Shown in pieces: positions 28,801 through 40,268 of a stretch of 64,000 nt of DNA. The notes beneath the pieces were generated by a model that saw only the letters and a list, made by a program, of their open reading frames with translations, did not search any database and was not told the DNA's origin. The first letter of the stretch is position 1; the number at the start of each line of letters is the position of its first letter. The position numbers and the translations under genes are program-made. Origin of the DNA: Mansonella perstans (lineage: Eukaryota > Nematoda > Chromadorea > Rhabditida > Onchocercidae); the NCBI GenBank assembly GCA_037074765.1, contig JBAMDO010000133.1, forward strand, positions 62,001 to 126,000. The letters run 5' to 3'.

Positions 28801-29853
28801 TCATTATTTCAAGCAGAATTTTTATTTTTTTCCTTCAGGTTAGTTTCTTAAAGAAATTCCGTTTTTCCAAATAGTACCTTCGTTAAATCCTACTCATCAT
28901 AGTAAATACAATAAACATCCTTCAGTTCATTAAAACATAAAATGGAAAATAAGTAAAGAATGCATAAAGAGCATACAGAAAATACAGAAATGCAGAATGA
29001 CCTCTTACACCATATAATTCTTCACTCAATTCATACTTAAATTTGTTTAAAACATGTTCGTTATTAATTTAATGATCTCAAATGACTTGAAATCTTAAAA
29101 TATACAAACTTCTTTCTGCTTTAATAAAAGATTTTCTTTATATTGACGCCGAAGTTTCATTATCATTTCTTCTATCATTTTTTCCTCATCCTGTTTCCAA
29201 GCTTGTAGTTTACCATTATAGATTTGTTCTAAGCGCCTCCACAAGTATTCTGCTATAATTCGAATTTTGACTAAATTTGGTTCCTGAAATTACTAAATGA
29301 TAATCAAATAAAACATTTATTTATCAGAAATAAGTTGAACAATCAGGAATTTTTGCGACAGATTTTGCATCATACTGCTTTAATCTTTGTAATATAAATA
29401 CTGCTAACGTTAGCTTCGTTCTTTAATTTTCGTACATTTGGTGGTTGATTGGTTATACATTTTGAACGATTTTTGCTCCGACTTTGTACTATAGCATTCG
29501 CGATTAGCTCTTCCATGTCCTCATCAATACCCGTCTATAATCCTTATACTTTATATCTGTAACTCCTATTTTAAACAGATAGGAATGATTATTTAAAATA
29601 ATAAAAGTAGCAATAGTACTGTGTTTGCAGTGCTTACCATTTAATGCATACTAATCAATAAAATACTGATAAAATATGATAGCACATTGAAGAAAACTAA
29701 GATATTACATGCGATAACGATTCCAACACATCTGATAACAATTTCTGCAATTTAAATTTCCAAATTTCCGGGAGTATGAAATAAAGATTGACCGACCAAT
29801 GATACGGAATAAATACTTACAGCACGCAGCGCATCGCGAACAAGATCACCCAT
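25883..29853 (-). CDS. Long coiled-coil protein with OFD1-like features
   Basis: Thirteen exons join in phase to 531 residues: 29853-29821, 29534-29409, 29283-29110, 28792-28709, 28646-28540, 28344-28188, 28110-27982, 27679-27548, 27229-27101, 26858-26764, 26683-26584, 26501-26391, 26101-25883. Residues about 60-390 are almost continuous coiled coil (Lys/Glu/Gln/Leu-rich). Then comes a Ser/Thr-rich linker (MTMTDSTSSST), a short helix ending KLDFALHKLRGR, and a C-terminal DPLMVQYMEMIQDQ motif. The last two features, their order, and the KKKLEYEKAW...EKSLDQRLQEA pattern resemble vertebrate OFD1, a centriole/ciliary-base protein (its C-terminus has NPLEKYMKIIQQ). The N-terminal LisH domain of OFD1 is not evident. 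An optional in-frame exon may exist at about 26188-26262. The real gene model is strong; the OFD1 name is tentative because coiled coils align easily. Confidence 0.7.
25990..26070 (-). repeat. In-frame 30-bp duplication in the last exon of the coiled-coil gene
   Basis: The coding sequence repeats a ten-residue unit, SEKHAVDPLI then SEKHAIDPLM, through a nearly exact DNA duplication. It falls directly before the conserved QYMEMIQDQ motif and keeps the frame. Confidence 0.85.
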
Positions 29854-29869
29854 TATAAGCTTCGTACAT
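29846..29869 (-). promoter_or_regulatory. Upstream ORF overlapping the OFD1-like start codon
   Basis: In the presumed leader (after the TTTCAG acceptor that ends at 29930) an ATG at 29869 opens a seven-codon frame, MYEAYNG, whose TGA lies just inside the main coding sequence in another frame. If the leader is as inferred, ribosomes that use this ATG end beside the main start, so it could dampen translation. Confidence 0.45.
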
Positions 29870-29929
29870 CTTAAGGATCTTGTACTTTTTTGCTGCTGAT
29901 TTTTAGGCCTCTCTTTACGTGTAAAAATG

Positions 29930-30663
29930 CTGAAACCCGATAAAATTTCAAATTTTTAAGCCATCAATCTAGCTTTCCTCCAAATTTATTTCAACAATGT
30001 CTAGTCAATTGTCTAATCGAAATCCATCTTTGAAATTTATTTGGGCGAAAAATGTATTATATATACTGGACTAGATTCATTCAAATTAAAAATAATTAGA
30101 ATTGTAATAGAAAATTTTCTTTTCTGTCTCTCAAAATATTCAGTTGATGAAATGTAGGCATAAAATTCACCAAAGGAATGAAAAGATATGTAATTTAAAT
30201 GTTTATATAAATATAAATGATTATAAATAAAATTATATTTATATAATAATAATTATAAATATATAAGTAATTATACCAGTGGAAAAAGCGTATAAGCAAG
30301 GAGACAAGTACACGTAAAGAAATAAATAAATAAATGGACAGATTCAGTAAGAATTAAACAATTATTTGAGTAAGCAAATGAATATACGGAGATGTTGCAT
30401 AGTGAGAAACGTTAAATCTTCGCAGGGCGACCTGAAATGCTATTCTGGCTGGTGGTGGGATTCGATATATTTGAGGAATAATGTGGTTCATTAACTGATT
30501 ATGTATAAGGGGGGTTGACGTACGCTTGAAGAATGACGTGTTTTGTTAGTTGGTTATGTAAAAAAAGGAGAGGATTCGACGTGCGCCTAAAGAATGACAT
30601 ATTTTGGTTGTTGGTTATACAGGAAACGATAAGTATTGTTTTGAATATATGACATACTTTCAG
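29930..30663. promoter_or_regulatory. Divergent intergenic region, OFD1-like and PSMA3
   Basis: The two genes diverge across about 0.73 kb. It contains an AT-rich TATAAATATAA-like stretch (about 30190-30280) and, next to PSMA3, a threefold repeat listed separately. Promoters for both genes are expected here. Confidence 0.45.
30459..30626 (+). repeat. Three diverged copies of a ~55-60-bp unit just upstream of PSMA3
   Basis: Units start near 30459, 30514 and 30573. Shared blocks are TTCGA/TTGACGT-G-CGC, GAAGAATGACGTG-like, and GTTGGTTATGTA or GTTGGTTATACA. The array ends about 40 bases before the PSMA3 start codon. Position suggests a possible multiplied promoter element; function is not shown. 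Confidence 0.6.
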
Positions 30664-33114
30664 ATGAGTTCGATTGGCACTGGTTATGATCTTGCTGCTG
30701 CAACTTTTTCACCTGATGGACGTATTTTTCAAGGTGCTTTATTTACCACTATCATACTGCTTTTGTTTTTATTTCATTTCCACTATCATGATAATTATGT
30801 TAATTGTGATTAAATTGATTATGCTGGCCAAAAAAGCATATTTATTACAATCAGGTAGTACTATTAATAATAATCAGTGGTAGTAAGTTTTCGAAGTAAG
30901 TCTTTCTTGATAATCGTAGTACTTCACTGTAAATAATTCATCTGATTGATAATTATTACCTTATTGTGATAGACTAATTCTGCATGTAATAATTGTAGTG
31001 TAAGTCATCGCAGCACCAATCACTGATCACTAATAATTCTACTTTTTCGAGAAAGATCGAATTGAATTATTGTATTGACATTTATCTTCAATCTAGATTT
31101 AAGGTTTGAATAGTGGAAATGTGTAGACATGTAGACATCATACTGAAATCTAGAATATCCGCGCAAAATTCTGATGTTTTCTTGTGTAACTTTTTTCTTA
31201 ATCGATTTTTCAGTTGAATATGCACAAAAAGCGGTTGATAATGGTGGTACAATGATTGCTATACGAGGGAAAGATGGGGTTGTAACGGCAGCTGATAAGC
31301 TAATTACCTCCAAATTATATGTCGAAGTATAGATTTATTGATTCTTTTTAATTTTCCGAGAGCTTAAATTTTGTAGGTTTTTTTTTTTTTTTTTTTTTAA
31401 TCCGTCCAACAGCAACTTATTGTCAGTATAGGAATGCTTTATCTGATAAATTTAAATTTCATTGATATGGTAGTTCTACATATAGTATGCTACCCGTTTA
31501 AGTATAAAAATTATCTGTCGATCACTTTTTTTGATCAGTAACAAATTCTTAATGTTATTTTGGAATGCGAACCCAAGAATGGCAAATGCAGGCGAATATA
31601 TCGGTTGTGCAATGGCAGGCATCTATCCAGACTGCAGAGCACTTCTAGATTATGCAGTAAGTGAGGCACTTAATTATCTGAAAGAATATCGAACACCAAT
31701 TCCAATTAAAAAGCTGGCAAATCAAGTTAGTTCATTTTTATTTTTAGAATAAAATTCTTGCAACTTATAATGTATCATCTGAACATATATACAATCTTTT
31801 TTTATTCATATACGATCTTGCACCAATCTTTTACGATATCTGCATTATTTTTCGTCGAAAGGCTTTTAAGGATATTGATAGTATGCAAGTGCTTGTCCAA
31901 CAGACATTTAACATGCTTAAGATTTTCTATTCAAACATATAGAAACTTCTCGTTCTTTCTGTTTTCTGTTATGAAATTGAAGATTTACTTTGTAAGAAAA
32001 CTGAAATAGCGGAACAAAAAACAGAAATTATGCTTTTCTTTATTGTTTTAATAATTTTATGCTTACTTTATTGTCTCAATAACTTAATGCTAAGTATATT
32101 CTTAAAACATGCTTTTGTTTTTGTGTAATTCAAATGGTTTTTCAGTTAGCTGAATATGTTCATGTATATACACTTGGTATTAGCAGACCTTTTGGGGCGT
32201 CAATATTTTTAACTGCTTGGGATGAAAAGGTAAGTTTTTTCGTTTGAAAAATGAAGATATTCTTTCTCATGTTGTTTATGTAGAACTTAAGAATGCTGAA
32301 TTGTGAGAGAAGATAATCACGAAATGTCATTCTCTAAAGTGAACTGCTAGCATTTAATTCTAAATTTTATCGATATAAAATAATGGAATGTTGAATTTTT
32401 CAGAGTGGCTCGCAGTTATTTTTGTTGGAGCCTTCAGGCTTATGTTATGAGTATAAGGCATGGGCAATTGGTAAACATCGGCAGGCAGCTAAAACAGAAA
32501 TCGAGAAGTTGAAATTTGAAGATGTTTCGATACGGCAGTTAGTTAATGGTATGTGCATTTTTTTTTCTCTGAATTCATTACAGCTGGTTTAAATCTACTT
32601 ATTTCAATCAAGCTGATGAAAATTGTTGAATTAATCTTTTCTTTATTTTAGAAGCTGCACGAATAATTTTGATGGTACGAGATGAAGCAAAAGATAAGAA
32701 TTTACAAGTGGAAATGGGTTGGGTAGGGGAAATTACTGGAGGAAAACATGAAATTGTTCCGAAAGATGTGAGTTTATCAAGCAAAATCATTTCGGAAAAC
32801 GTTTTTTTATCATTAACTTCCCATCTAGTTATTATTTTTAAAGTTTAAAGACTTGTTTGTGAGAGATTAGATTTTTCTAACTTCCAATTTAATTGATCGC
32901 GCTGAAATCCTTACCAGTATTTAGTTATTCTGTTGATTTTTGTCGTTCTCAATCAATCATAACAGGTGTTGCTTACTGGGACTGAGAAAAAGTATGCATT
33001 GTATGTGCAATAGTTTTCTGGTTCATTACGACTAATCAGGATTTGTTTTAGATAGTGAAAGAAGCGGAAGCTTGGGCTAAAGCGAAATTAGAAGAAGATG
33101 ATATGGATGATTGA
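30664..33114 (+). CDS. PSMA3: 20S proteasome subunit alpha type-3 (alpha 7)
   Basis: Exons 30664-30733, 31214-31326, 31564-31725, 32146-32229, 32404-32548, 32652-32767 and 33052-33114 give 250 residues, the length I recall for C. elegans PAS-7. The protein is one of seven alpha-ring subunits of the proteasome core, non-catalytic. Landmarks are [75 protein letters not shown] and the acidic end EEDDMDD. The ATG follows immediately after a TTTCAG acceptor (30663), so it is probably trans-spliced with almost no leader. One junction is abnormal: homology requires exon 3 to start at AATGCGAACCC (31564), but the preceding bases are TTATTTTGG, not an AG acceptor. The first canonical acceptor upstream gives frameshifted or stopped sequence. 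The gene is otherwise intact. Confidence 0.95.
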
Positions 33115-33357
33115 TGTTTCAATTTTTTTTTGTTCTGGTTGTTATTCCATAAATTCAATAAATTTTAGCTATATCCCTTGTGAATGAAATCTTATACTTG
33201 GTTTTAAACTAACTTAACTTTGATGTTTCTTTGATACATCCAAGAATTAATATATACAAATGTATGGAAATGAATGTGGAGCAAGATCGAAGTGCCAAGA
33301 AAAGAACAAGCAGGAAAGTATGACACGAATCATGGAATCAGTCTTTGGACATTTCAG
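33115..33357 (+). promoter_or_regulatory. Short intercistronic region between PSMA3 and NLE1
   Basis: Only 243 bases separate the PSMA3 stop from the NLE1 acceptor. An AATAAA (about 33156) serves PSMA3, and TTTCAG ends at 33357, two bases before the NLE1 ATG. This is the layout of a nematode operon, in which the downstream message is released by trans-splicing. Confidence 0.6.
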
Positions 33358-33359
33358 CG

Positions 33360-36300
33360 ATGGAAATCCATAACTTCGTTGATGAGAGCGATCGCAGTGT
33401 CAGTGTTAGGATTTTCTCAGAAAATGACCAGGAACTTAGTGAGGCTGCAATTGTCCTACCAGTTTCTACAACTCTGTCACAACTGCAGGTAATTTAATTT
33501 TCCAGAAAAAACTTGGAAATCTTTGATTTGCGTTTGTTTTGCCTCTTTATAATTTTCGAAGAAGAAGTAGGATCTAAATAATATAGTTGAAATTAGGATG
33601 CAAACAATATAATTGATTTACATCACATGCATATTTTGTTGTAGATTTTATGCAATCAATTATTGGGCAGTGCTGATGATCCTATTCCAATAGTATTTCG
33701 GACGAGAGATGGCATTTTGATCGAAGACTCTTTGAAGGGTTCAATACCACAGGAAAAAATTGACGTAGAAAAAGTACGTTGTTAGAAAACTTTCAACTTT
33801 CAGAATTTTCATTTTTGTCAATAATGACTTCTTCAATTCAGTCAGAATTTTTCTAGGATCATTTCTAGAAGTCTCCTGTCAGCATTATCTTTCTGGAGGG
33901 CATAGATAATAGAGGGATTAAATAAATCCATGACGCACATCATGCGAATAAAGCAACAAGCATTTCATTTGCTGAAAGTAGTGTTTGACGTAAATTACAG
34001 AGTATTGAATTGCTATATTATCCAGAAGCGGTATTCCGTGTCAGACCAGTGACTCGATGTACCTCCTCACTTCCTGGACACGGTGAACCAGTGATCAGTG
34101 TACAATTTAGCCCAGGTGGAAGGTTCTTGTTAAAATTTTTTTGTCTTTGAGGTATTTAAATGACAGTGTCATTTTCACCATTATTTTGGTTTTCACTTTA
34201 AAATTTCCATGCAGGTTTTATGGATTTTTTAGAGAGCTTGCTAGTGGTTCCGGTGATGCAACCGTACGATTCTGGGATTTGAATACAGAGACACCGTTGC
34301 ATACTGCCAAAGGGCATACAAATTGGGTTTTGTGTATTGCATGGTCACCAGATGGTAAGAAGCTTGCTTCGGCTTGCAAAAATGGACACGTACGTTTTCC
34401 AGAAATATACATTGATAAACTTTTAAAACTATGAACTGTTTACACCTCTTACATGTATTATTCTGTTAAGATCTGTTTATGGGATCCAAAAACTGGAACA
34501 CAGATTGGCAAAAAAATGACCAGTCACAAGCAGTGGATAAATCAACTTGCCTGGGAGCCGTATCACATCAATCCACATTGCAGGTAATTCAGGTTATATT
34601 CCCAGAGAATAAGAGTTTGGTTTGAAAAGGTATTGATTCCTTATTTACTTTTGACTTTTTCTCTTCAGATATCTTGAGCTTTTTATTACTTTTAAGACAT
34701 TTGGCAAGTGCTGCAAAGGACGGTGAGATAAGGATTTGGGATACTGTAAAGTGTGAAATGGTTCGATGTTTGGCAGGACATACAGCATCAGTAACATGTG
34801 TGAAGTGGGGTGGACAAGGGCTTATTTACACTGGTTCCCAGGTATAAAAAAGATAAAGCATATTTAATACAAAATTATTATTGAAGTGTTTTGCAAGATT
34901 ATAACAAACTGTTTTTGATGGAGGTTTCACTTCACAAAAAAAAATTTAATTTTTACTGTTATCAATAAAAAATTTCATTCGTTAATATATAGGATTAGTT
35001 TCGTTGAAACAGTTCATTTGTAGGATCGCACAATTAAAGTATGGCGTGCAGAGGATGGTATCCTATGTCGAACTTTAGCTGGTCATGCTCACTGGGTCAA
35101 TACTTTGGCTCTAAATGTGGAATATGCTTTACGTACAAGTTTTTACAATGCTTTGGAACAATCTACGACGTTAAATGATGATATGGTTGGTTAAAAGAAA
35201 TAATAATGTGCATCAGTAAGAAAATAAATTTGAGCAGAGTATGAATTGGAATGAATAACTGTCTTTATAGCAAAGAGAAGTCATAACGATAATTTTTGCT
35301 GATATTATAGTTATAGCTTTTGACATTGGCATAGCTTTTCCTAATCGATACTAAGACATCAAAGAACTGGGATGTTGAGTAAAAAATCATGGTTCATTGT
35401 TTTAGGCAGTGCGTCAAAAAGAAGCTTTAAATCGGTATGAGAAAGCTAAGGGCATATGTGGTGAGTTATTGGTTTCTGGATCTGATGATTTCACGTTATT
35501 TTTCTGGAAACCAGCAGATGAAAAAAAGCCTCGAATGCGTATGACCGGTCATCAGCAGTTGGTGAATCAGGTGAAATTCAAAAAAAAAAAAAAAATGCTG
35601 CTAAACTTTGAAAACTGTAATTGAGTGAAAAGTGATTCAGAAAACAAATAAAAAACAGACGAGGTAGTTGAGTCAAATGAAGAGAATTTTTCATTTATCT
35701 TATAATTGGCACTTTTTTTTTTAGAAATAGGCAACTTTTTTCTCTATCAGAATCTTTTGATGTTGAAATGGTATTTCTTAGGTAATGTTTTCTCCAAATG
35801 CTCGATATATTGCATCAGCATCATTTGATAAATCAATCAAATTATGGTGTGGACGAACGGGCACTTTTCTGGATACATTACGAGGACATGTACAAGCGGT
35901 TTATCAAATTGCATGGTCAGCTGACAGTCGATTGCTAGTATCCGGTTCAGCAGATTCAACGTTGAAAGTAAGTGTCATAAAATAATGACTCACTTCGCCA
36001 GTGTAAGTTTAGTGTGTACCGATTACTGAACAAGCCTTTCAACCGGAACTTGTCACTGCTTTTTATCACTTCTCACCATTATCTACCCAGCGGTAAAATG
36101 CATGAACTTCATGTCGAGCATAGAGGTTAAAAAACCAGTGATGATAGAAACTAAAATTATTTTGTAGGTAACTGATTTCAATAATTTTAATAATTTTTAA
36201 TGAAAAAAGGGTTTTGTGTATTATTCGCTAGGAGAGCATTCTTTTACCTTTAGTTTCAGTTTCCTTTTGCACTGTCTTTGTAAATCAAATTTAATAAATT

Positions 36301-36529
36301 AAAACGACAAACGTTTACACTAAGTGATTAACAAGCAAAGCAGAAACAAAAAAAGTTTGTGTGAATACTGACAACATTAATTTTCCAGGTATGGGATATT
36401 CATAAGCGTGGTCTCTGTATGGATCTTCCGGGACATGGTGATGAAGTTTATGCGGTAGATTGGAGTCCAGATGGTACTCGAGTAGCTAGCGGTGGAAAAG
36501 ATAAATTGTTAAAATTATGGCGCCAATAA
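33360..36529 (+). CDS. NLE1: Notchless homologue, WD-repeat ribosome biogenesis factor
   Basis: Exons 33360-33488, 33645-33773, 34001-34122, 34233-34389, 34471-34583, 34697-34841, 35024-35185, 35406-35570, 35782-35967 and 36389-36529 join in phase to 482 residues (human 485). NLE1/Rsa4 acts in the nucleus in late 60S maturation, where its N-terminal domain is pulled by the AAA-ATPase Rea1/Midasin. The N-terminal NLE domain (about residues 15-75) precedes an eight-bladed WD40 propeller. Landmarks are RVRPVTRCTSSLPGHGEPV, LASGSGDATVRFWDLNTETP, GHTNWVLCIAWSPDGKKLAS, CRTLAGHAHWVNTLAL, LVSGSDDFTLFFW, SASFDKSIKLW and VAVDWSPDG-like YAVDWSPDG. A stop in frame upstream and the acceptor at 33357 fix the start. 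AATAAA lies just after the stop (about 36536). Confidence 0.98.
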
Positions 36530-36851
36530 TGGAACAATAAAATGAAAAGATATACTTGAATTTGGTCTTATTTGCTCATCTAAACTTCACATTTGAAAAA
36601 CAAGAGGCAAAAACTTTGAAGAATGAAACTTTGCTTCTCCATTAAACAAGTAGAAGCACTTCAACATTTAGTACAATCAGCGAGAAGATGCCCAAGTGCT
36701 CAGTTCTAAGACAAGAGGCCTCGTCTGGAAGACGATCTGGAAGTGTTGCCCAAAAATTTCATTTTTTGGTAGGTATATATGGATTATATGAAACATATAC
36801 CCCGCAAAAATTTTTAAATTTATTCGTTTTTTATGGAAACTTCAGTTTGGT
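36530..36851. other. Short convergent intergenic region
   Basis: This is shared 3' space between NLE1 (+) and the hemopexin-like gene (-). The + strand AATAAA near 36536 belongs to NLE1. A + strand open stretch at 36688 is low complexity and lies opposite the hemopexin gene's 3' end. Confidence 0.6.
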
Positions 36852-39140
36852 TCAGCACAAAAGGTATGTTTTGAGTGATTTTGTAAGTGTGATTTTTTTT
36901 GTGTTCATATCATATACGTACAGGTTACGTGAGTCTAAAAAATAGTATGTGTTAAATTGATCCTCAGGAAATGGTATACCGGTTCGAAAATCTTCCGGTA
37001 GATTTGGATAATATGCTTCCAAATCATAAATTAATGATACCCGATTGTGGTTCAATTGGTACGTTGCCAATACATTTCCCTGAAATTATTTCGAAATTTA
37101 AGTTTAATTTAAATATCTTGTACTGAAAAAGAGCAATCAATTTGAAAGTTTTGTCACAGATGGCATTGACATTTTGCAGTTTAATTTCAAACTTTAAATT
37201 CTGAATTGAAAGAGGTTCCATTCCATTTTAGAATAAGAATTAAGATTCAACTATTTTCACCCCTTATTAACATTTTATCAAATATTTATAGCTTACCGAA
37301 ACGAGTATAGCACTTCCATTCTTGAGTGGGAATGCAGCTTGTGGAAAAAACAAAAGACGATGTGGCAGCCTTTTAGGCCATCCTTTTATTAGGCTGGAAA
37401 TGTGCAAACTTACCTTCTTTGGGTCGTTTAATCTCATCAAATTGTTACTGTGCATATTTTAGATTTTTCAAATAATTTTAAAATTTTTTAAATCTAAAGT
37501 TTTTCAATGAAATAATTTGACTATTTTACGTGAAAGTATTGTTATCGTTAGAAAATGCAAAAACTGTTCGATCCTTAATAAGATATGTTTGATTGTTCCT
37601 TGAGACAGATGCATTAATATAAGCTGGTCCAGCAGGAAATATCTAAAAATCATTCAGATCAAATCCGGACAAGACAGATCATTTCATATGCAATGAAAAT
37701 ACAGTAGTAAGGATTGATCGAATAAATTTACAGTATTCATTCAATTACTATACAACTCGATTACCATATAATCAATTACCATAAAACAGTTCGCACCTTA
37801 TTAATATCAGTAATCATTTCAAGGATTCGGTTTTTGAAAATCCACGCTTTACCATCCGAAAATATGTATAATTTCCCGGATACTGTAAATAAACTAAAAT
37901 AATATGCAGAGAAGGAGAGGGAAATGATTCGATTCGTTTGTAATAAGCTTTATCCATTACTTCTTAGCAAAGATGAGAAAATTGTTCAAAAAATTTGTAT
38001 GATCAGATTTGACAATGATCAACGAGGATAGATTATCTGCCTGGTAACAATTAATCATTTAGATTGAAGTGATACGGTATTGATGATATCTTTTATACGA
38101 TGTATTTTACATTTCTACAGTATTAGTGGTATCATTTATGCGATACGTTTTACATTTCTACAGGTTGGTGATATCAAATTGTCTTTTACACTTCAATGTC
38201 TGTTTGAAATGATATGATTTTGGTGATATCTTTTATACGATATGTTTTATATTTCTACGGTATGGTGATATCAAATTGTTTTTACATTTCAATGCCTTTT
38301 TGAAATGATACGGTATCGGTGATATCTTTTACACGACATGTTTTACGTTTCCACAGTACTAGTGATATTTTTTATACGATATGTTTTACATTTTTAGGTA
38401 TTGATGATATCTTTTATACGATGTTTTACATTTCTGCAGTATACATTAAATTGTCTTTTGCATTTCAGTGTCTTTCTGAAATGGTACGGTATTGGTGATA
38501 TCATTTATACGATATGTTTTACCTTCCAATGTCTTTTATTGGACATTTTTTTCTTCTAATCGTTATTATAATTAAGAAGTTTTAAAGGAACAACGAAATG
38601 ATTTCATGATTATGTAAATTTGCACATTTCTCTAACCTTTGCTGAGATAAAGTTCGAGAATGAAATTTTAGAAATTTCAAAATTTAAATGCTATGAGTCA
38701 TAACTCTGCTACAGCATTTGAAACTTTCTCAACCTTCTCTCACTACTTTTTCAACTCTCGCCAATTTAACTTTGATGAGAGTTGAGATTTTTTATTTTGA
38801 AAGAAGTTCTTGAAATTTAAAAATTTTCAATCCCCAAGATTTCTTTCCTGTCATCACGCACTTCAATAATTTTACATAATTTTGCGCACAATTTACAGGA
38901 AGAATTAAGGTACACATTTAAAATTTCCAGTTTACATTGCTTACCTTCAGTTGCTGAGTCAATTTTTCTTGGGCAATTATAATTTTGAAATGCGACAGTA
39001 GCTTTGGTGACATTTTTGTCAACATTTCCGCAGCCTTTCACACTACATTGTTGTTCCGGTTCTTGGAGCGTTTGAAACGGTAGGCATATTTCTGCTACGT
39101 AATATATGATGATGATTAATTGTAATAATTGAATGGACAT
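36852..39140 (-). CDS. Secreted single hemopexin-type propeller protein
   Basis: Exons 39140-38945, 37882-37797, 37642-37530, 37393-37297 and 37079-36852 join in phase to 239 residues. Residues 1-20 form a signal peptide (MSIQLLQLIIIIYYVAEI). About 40 Cys-containing residues follow, then four hemopexin-like repeats: CPRKIDSATE...GKLYIFSDGKAWIF, FPAGPAYINASVSR..TYLIKDRTVFAFS, GWPKRLPHRLLFFPQAAF..GSAILVS, and YPNLPEDFRTGIPF..NTYYFLDSRNLYVYD. The Cys before PRKID and the terminal Cys (LLC stop) are placed as the disulphide that closes a hemopexin propeller. There is no protease domain. The ATG follows directly after a TTTTTTAG acceptor. Hemopexin-type propellers bind haem, metal or matrix proteins; the ligand here is unknown. 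No gene name can be assigned. Confidence 0.85.
38076..38537. repeat. Degenerate tandem array in intron 1 of the hemopexin-like gene
   Basis: Units built on GGTGATATCTTTTATACGAT followed by ATGTTTTACATTTC recur about eight times, alternating with a second block (ATCAAATTGTCTTTTACA, TTCAATGTCTTTTTGAAATG). The two blocks form a higher-order unit of roughly 140 bases. Confidence 0.75.
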
Positions 39141-39770
39141 CTAAAAAAAAAATTTTTTCATTAATAAATTAAATTTTTAAAAATAAAATAAATCAATTAA
39201 TTTTAAAAATTCTTAATAATTTAATAGAAAATTTGATAGTACTAAGAGAGATCAAATTACTTTCCATCTGTTACTTAAATTCAATATAATCCATCGCATA
39301 ATTAGTTCAAATTATTAATTTGACTTAGAAATGTTTTAGATTACTGTAAAATGTCTGTGTACTTTTTTCCCTGGATCATAATTTATTTATTATTTATTAT
39401 TTTATTAATTTATTTATTAGTAGTTATTCAAAAATTTTATGCTTAATAAGTAAGATGAAAGATTTTTTAATTCTTTTCTTTCAAATTGAATAATTTCAAA
39501 AATGATTATTCTCAAATTCCAATACTGCTGATTGTGATTTTTTTGCCGTAATTGATGAAATAATTAAGTGATTTTTTAATTAAGTGATCAATGAAATAAT
39601 GTACCATGGAAGTACTAAAATTTCCAAAAATTATCTTTTACAAATAACTTTTAAAAAAATAGGTGGGTCAGTATGATACTTCTAAATGCAAGTATTCTTG
39701 TGAAAGAAATTTAGTGTTGAAAAAGTTTTAATTATTCAAATTTCCAGGAATTATAAAACTCATTTGCTAT

Positions 39771-40053
39771 CTTAATTGAATAACTAAAAGTAACATGAAC
39801 TTAATTGAATAACTAAAAGTAACATGAACTTAATTGAATAAATAAAAGTAACATGAACTTAATTGAATAGCTAAAAGTAATATGAACTTAACTGAATAGC
39901 TAAAAGTAACATGAATTTAGTTGAGTAGCTAAAAGTAACATGAACTTAACTGAATAGCTACATGAACTTAATGAAATAGCTAAAAGTAATATGAACTTAA
40001 TTGGATAGCTAAAAGTAACATGAACTTAATTGGACAGCTAAAAGTAACATGAA
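39771..40053. repeat. 29-bp minisatellite, ten copies
   Basis: The unit is CTTAATTGAATAGCTAAAAG followed by TAACATGAA. Nine copies are 29 bases and the seventh is 22 bases, having lost AAAAGTA-like sequence; the total of 283 bases fits exactly. Copies differ by a few substitutions, with neighbours most alike, as expected for slippage or unequal exchange. Confidence 0.92.
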
Positions 40054-40268
40054 CAGCCAATTTGGAATTTAAAAGTTAATTTTAGAAAAAAAGAGAACAA
40101 AGGAAGTTATTGCATACTGTGGAAAATGAACAGAGCAAGGAAGACTGCAGCTGTAAAACGGGAATTGTTAGTTAATTTTGAAAGGGCCACATCAAAAACT
40201 CGTTCTCTTCAATAGCGTTCCATGTCCTTCTTTTTTTCTCATCTTTTTGAATATTTGAAACAGTTCTA

